NCBI GenBank assembly: GCA_040002995.1
Contig: JBDUDK010000149.1
Location: forward strand, 1 to 9,294
DNA length: 9,294 nt
Reading direction: 5' to 3'
DNA from: JBDUDK01 sp040002995
GTDB taxonomy: Bacteria > Actinomycetota > Acidimicrobiia > Acidimicrobiales > Ilumatobacteraceae
The notes under the pieces are model-generated. The model was not told where the DNA came from. It was given only the letters and a program-made list of their open reading frames with translations, and ran no database searches. How positions within the stretch are numbered: the first letter of the stretch is position 1; each line of letters starts with the position of its first letter. Below are positions 6,468-9,294 of this stretch, piece after piece. The translations under genes and the position numbers were made by a program.

Positions 6468-7558
6468 TCGGTCGGCGCCGTTCGCTTGGCTTTCGGAGTC
6501 AACGCGCCGGCCACCTTGCGTCCGAGCTTGGCGAGGTCCTTCGGCACCTGGTCGACGAGCCCGCCGGGCGCGGTGAGCAGCACCTGCAGCACGCCCACGC
6601 CGAACAGAATGGTGAGCAACTCCGGTGACACGCCCCAGTCATCGAGAAGCGCGGGCAGCAGGCGTAGGAACAACGCGGCGATGACCGCGCCGAAGAGATT
6701 GAACGTGCCGCCCATCAACACGACGGCCAAGAGCGAGATGGAGTTCTGCACGGGGAACTGGTTGATATTGACGCCACCGCTCGAAGCGGCCAGCAGGCAT
6801 CCGGCCACCCCGGCCATGAACGACGCGAGCGCGAACGCCCACAGCTTGTAGAGCGTGACGTTCACGCCGGCCGAGACGGCGGTGGCCCGGCTCTGGCGGA
6901 TAGCGGCCCAGGCCCGTCCGGCCTTGGTGCGCACGTGCCAGAGCGCGAGGAGGAACATGAGCGCGGCGACGATGACGCAGTAGCGGTAATAGGCGACGTC
7001 TTTGAGCGCAATCGAGGGCCGACTCAGACGCGATGAAGCGCCGCCCGCTCTCGAGTTGCCGTAGAAGCCGGAACCCCCGTTGGGAAACTGAGCGACGCGC
7101 AACAACACCGTGATGGCTCCTGCCGCCATCAGCGTGATCAGTGCCAGATAGAGGCCCGACAGCCGTAGCGCGGGCAATCCGATGCCCACGCCGATCGCGC
7201 TGGTGATGAGGCCGGCCAGCAAGATCAGGATCGGGAAGGGAATGCTCCACAAGTACTCGAGCCGCAACGCCACCCACGCACCGATGGCGAGCAGCACGAA
7301 CTGGCACAACGACACCATTCCCACCCGCCCGATCAGGACCCCGAGACCGAGGGTGACGATCGCGTAGATGACCACCGACATCATGATCTGGAGCCAGTAG
7401 CTATCGAGGATGGCGGGTATCCCCACTAAAGCAAACACAAAGATCACCGCGACCGCGACGATCCGCAGCGTTACGGCGAGCGACGGGCGAGCGTGCGCAG
7501 GCGCGGGAGCGGCCAGCGCCATCTCCTCGCCGGCGGCGATTGTCGGTGCGGCGTCCAC
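6464..7558 (-). CDS. livM: Branched-chain-amino-acid-type ABC transporter permease LivM
   Basis: This is an inner-membrane permease of 364 residues that would pair with LivH to form the translocation path. LivM hallmarks are visible: GRVGMVSLCQFVLLAIGAW (77-95, matching the usual 'G..SLGQ..F.GIGAY' helix), LRLSGLYLALITL (131-143), NGGSGFYGN (160-168), and the cytoplasmic coupling loop RTKAGRAWAAIRQSRATAVSAG (210-231) followed by KLWAFALASFMAGVAG (238-253). Around eight to ten hydrophobic segments cover about residues 30-330. The N-terminal 29 residues are Ala/Pro-rich and the C-terminus is a basic tail. The start is GTG at 7558, 3 nt after the livH stop; an internal ATG at residue 13 (7522) has its purine-rich stretch too close to serve as a ribosome site. 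No Shine-Dalgarno is clear for either, so the exact start is less certain than the gene. Confidence 0.93.
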   Translation of the reverse strand: MDAAPTIAAGEEMALAAPAPAHARPSLAVTLRIVAVAVIFVFALVGIPAILDSYWLQIMMSVVIYAIVTLGLGVLIGRVGMVSLCQFVLLAIGAWVALRLEYLWSIPFPILILLAGLITSAIGVGIGLPALRLSGLYLALITLMAAGAITVLLRVAQFPNGGSGFYGNSRAGGASSRLSRPSIALKDVAYYRYCVIVAALMFLLALWHVRTKAGRAWAAIRQSRATAVSAGVNVTLYKLWAFALASFMAGVAGCLLAASSGGVNINQFPVQNSISLLAVVLMGGTFNLFGAVIAALFLRLLPALLDDWGVSPELLTILFGVGVLQVLLTAPGGLVDQVPKDLAKLGRKVAGALTPKAKRTAPTE

Positions 7559-7561
7559 GAG

Positions 7562-8428
7562 CTAGGTCCGCACCAGCGTCTGCCGGCGCCGCGCGAAGAA
7601 CAGGAGGGCGACGATCGCGAGCACGAACGGGGTCAGCGAGCGGTAGGCGGTGATCGAGCCGAAGGGGGTGAGGCACGACTGCACGAGGCCGATGACGAAG
7701 CCGGCGGCGAGCGTGATCGGCAGTGACTTGAGTTGGCCGATCAGCGCGGCGGCGAGAGCGGGGATAACGAGGAAGCTGAGTCCGACGATGTCGAGACCGA
7801 CCAGGTTCGACAGAAGCAGGCCGGCCGTCCCGCACACGATCCCGGAGCCAAACCAGGCCGCCGCTTCCACTCGACGTACCGGGACGCCGAGCATGGCCGT
7901 GATCTCCCGGTCGTTTGCGAGCGCGCGCATCGCGGTACCCATCTTGGAGACGCGCAGGAACACAGCCGTGCCCACAGTTACAAGGATCGGGAAGGCGACG
8001 CCGATGATCTGCGTCCAACTCACGCGTGCCGAGCCGAGCTGGTAGTTCCATCGCGACGTCGGCAGCGTGATGCTGTACGCGTCGCGCCCCCACGTCCATT
8101 GCATCGTGCCGATAAGAATCACGAGAAAGCCCAGCGTGCCGACGGCCTTGATGAGCGGGTCGCGCGCCGAGAACGACGGACCGAAGAAGACGCCGTACCA
8201 GAGCGTCGCCAGCCCACCGAACAAGATGCACGCGATGTAGGCCGGCCATTCCGGCACGCCGTGCTGGATGAGCGACCAGGAGATGAACGCGCCTAAGGCG
8301 CCGATGGCGCCATAGGCGAGGTTCAACACTCCCGTGGCGCGATACAGCACCACCAGTCCGACTCCTGACATGGCGAACACCCCGCCGAGCGCGAAGCCCA
8401 GCACCACAAACGGCGTCAGGTCAGGCAT
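7562..8428 (-). CDS. livH: Branched-chain-amino-acid-type ABC transporter permease LivH
   Basis: This is the other inner-membrane permease, 288 residues, a normal LivH length. Visible features are an N-terminal hydrophobic segment with GLVVLYRATGVLNLAYGAIG (24-43, the LivH 'G..N.AHG' region with Tyr in place of the usual His), VGTLGFLVIL (96-105), and the coupling loop SKMGTAMRALANDREITAMLG (161-181), which contacts the ATPases. Roughly eight membrane segments are spread over residues 8-278, and the chain ends in a basic tail. The ATG at 8428 is 36 nt after the stop of the binding-protein gene. AAGGGAG (8441-8447) is the best ribosome site but lies about 12 nt from the ATG, longer than usual. 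livM begins 3 nt downstream of its stop. Confidence 0.94.
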   Translation of the reverse strand: MPDLTPFVVLGFALGGVFAMSGVGLVVLYRATGVLNLAYGAIGALGAFISWSLIQHGVPEWPAYIACILFGGLATLWYGVFFGPSFSARDPLIKAVGTLGFLVILIGTMQWTWGRDAYSITLPTSRWNYQLGSARVSWTQIIGVAFPILVTVGTAVFLRVSKMGTAMRALANDREITAMLGVPVRRVEAAAWFGSGIVCGTAGLLLSNLVGLDIVGLSFLVIPALAAALIGQLKSLPITLAAGFVIGLVQSCLTPFGSITAYRSLTPFVLAIVALLFFARRRQTLVRT

Positions 8429-8464
8429 CGAATGTCCGGGCTCCCTTATGTCCGGTCTGTGCGG
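8429..8464 (-). promoter_or_regulatory. Spacer between the binding-protein gene and livH, with 8-bp direct repeat
   Basis: This 36-nt gap is the longest inside the transporter operon. ATGTCCGG (plus-strand reading) occurs at 8432-8439 and 8448-8455, flanking the purine-rich stretch that probably serves as the livH ribosome site. No hairpin with a T-run is visible, so I see no attenuating terminator between the binding protein and the membrane subunits. Confidence 0.4.
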
Positions 8465-9294
8465 CTAGCCGTTGTTCAGACCGAGTTCCTTCTCCTTGGC
8501 CCGGATCGCCTTGAGAGGGTTCGTGTCGAGTTCGGCGATGGGGAAACAGTCTTCCTTCAGGACCATTTTCTTGTCCATGGGCACCACGGTGAAGTCATTG
8601 TTGTTCGACACGTTCTGACCGACGGTGCTGTCGAAGTACCACGGCTTGCACCAGATGTCGCTCTTGAAGTTCTTCACGGCCTTGAACGCGGCGTTGACGC
8701 TCTCCTTGGTGATGTCACCCTTGATCGAGAGCAATGCGTCCGTGGCCACCCGGCCGGCGAGGTAACCCATTTGGGCGAAGCTGGAGCTGGGGATGTCGGG
8801 CCGCGACTTCTCGCGGATCTTGTTCATGTGGTTCTGATCAGGCTTACCCGAGTCGAGCACGTTGAACTCGGCGTTGATGAGGAACTTGCCGTTCCACGCG
8901 GTACCCAGCGCGGCCGAAACCGACGGATCGTTGGGAGGAGTGGAGCTGGCCCAGATCACCTTGTCGACGAGGCCCTGCTGCTCGATTGCCTGGAGGAGCG
9001 GGAGCACAGTAGGACCGGTGAAGTCGAGCACGACACCGCCGCCGTCTCCGGCTTCTTGCACGAGCCGCTGCGCGAGACCGGCGGGGTCGTTGATCGGAAC
9101 ATCTTCGGCATCGCTCTTGGCGTCCATGCCCTGCGCCTTGGCGAAGTCGACCACGCCGCTGTTGATGAGATCGAACCCTGGCTGGTTCGGGCCAACGATC
9201 ACGAGCTTGCCCTTCGCGCCTGCCCTGACCGCGGCCTGTGCTCCGCCGAGGCTCGAGTAATACGGGCCCATGTTGACGGCCGAGAAGTTCGGGT
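8465..9294 (-). CDS. ABC transporter substrate-binding protein (LivK-like, Peripla_BP_6 type), N-terminus missing
   Basis: The last 276 or so residues of a solute-binding protein are present; the frame stays open to the right edge, so the signal peptide and first lobe lie outside. The methionine at 9271 is internal (preceded in frame by PNFSAVN), not a start. The visible part fits a type I periplasmic-binding fold: a strand-helix pattern with GKLVIVGPNQPGFDLI, DPAGLAQRLVQEAGDGGGVVLDFTG, VDKVIWASSTPPND and the closing segment with ADALL-like 'ATDALLSIKGDITKESVNAAF', where family members recruit ligands between two lobes. Two cysteines near the end, in IWCKPWYF and KEDCFPI, could form a disulfide outside the membrane. 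It is the first visible gene of the transporter operon and lies 36 nt ahead of livH. The substrate may be a branched-chain amino acid, but relatives also bind aromatic acids, urea, amides and other small carboxylates, so I leave the symbol empty. Confidence 0.9.
   Translation of the reverse strand, partial: PNFSAVNMGPYYSSLGGAQAAVRAGAKGKLVIVGPNQPGFDLINSGVVDFAKAQGMDAKSDAEDVPINDPAGLAQRLVQEAGDGGGVVLDFTGPTVLPLLQAIEQQGLVDKVIWASSTPPNDPSVSAALGTAWNGKFLINAEFNVLDSGKPDQNHMNKIREKSRPDIPSSSFAQMGYLAGRVATDALLSIKGDITKESVNAAFKAVKNFKSDIWCKPWYFDSTVGQNVSNNNDFTVVPMDKKMVLKEDCFPIAELDTNPLKAIRAKEKELGLNNG

Noticed and set aside
5023..6851. Two long plus-strand open frames (5023-5895 and 5790-6851) antisense to livF, livG and livM.
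   Set aside because: They lie entirely opposite genes with intact ABC motifs, have no ribosome sites, and encode compositionally biased sequences with no recognisable domain.

Overview
The window is high-GC DNA with strong third-position G/C bias, tightly packed genes, GTG starts in several genes, and family-level content (a large ATP-binding LuxR regulator, a DinB-fold protein, a DUF2231 membrane protein, a LivKHMGF-type transporter with a MarR regulator) that fits an actinomycete-like bacterium (Actinomycetota, possibly a soil or freshwater lineage such as Acidimicrobiia). The phylum call is inference from composition and gene style; no rRNA or other marker gene is present.

Layout. (1) Positions 1-258, minus strand: the N-terminal 86 codons of a membrane-anchored or secreted protein of unknown function, running off the left edge, with a strong Shine-Dalgarno site and a leader containing a short inverted repeat. 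(2) 367-3873, minus strand: a likely two-gene unit, a DinB-fold protein followed 24 nt later by a 970-residue LAL-type LuxR regulator (AAA+ ATPase at the N-terminus, LuxR helix-turn-helix at the C-terminus). (3) 3935-4504, plus strand: a DUF2231 four-helix membrane protein, divergent from the DinB gene across a 61-bp spacer with a 10-bp palindrome at its centre. (4) 4505-4589: an 85-bp spacer between convergent genes that carries a perfect 14-bp direct repeat. (5) 4590-9294, minus strand: a compact operon for a branched-chain-amino-acid-type ABC importer, in transcription order substrate-binding protein (N-terminus off the right edge), permease LivH, permease LivM, ATPase LivG, ATPase LivF, then a MarR-family regulator.

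How it works together. The binding protein would capture a small carboxylated substrate outside the membrane, LivH and LivM would form the channel, and LivG and LivF the ATP-driven motor. The cistrons overlap by 4 nt or lie 3-36 nt apart, so co-transcription and translational coupling are very likely. The MarR gene starts 4 nt after the livF stop, which suggests a regulator made together with the transporter and perhaps responsive to the imported compound or its catabolite. The substrate cannot be read from the sequence. The LuxR/DinB/DUF2231 segment has no evident functional link to the transporter.

I see no rRNA, tRNA, CRISPR array, insertion sequence, phage gene or defence system. The window looks like ordinary chromosomal DNA. 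I found no convincing undescribed system; the findings are small sequence-level oddities and gene-arrangement points.
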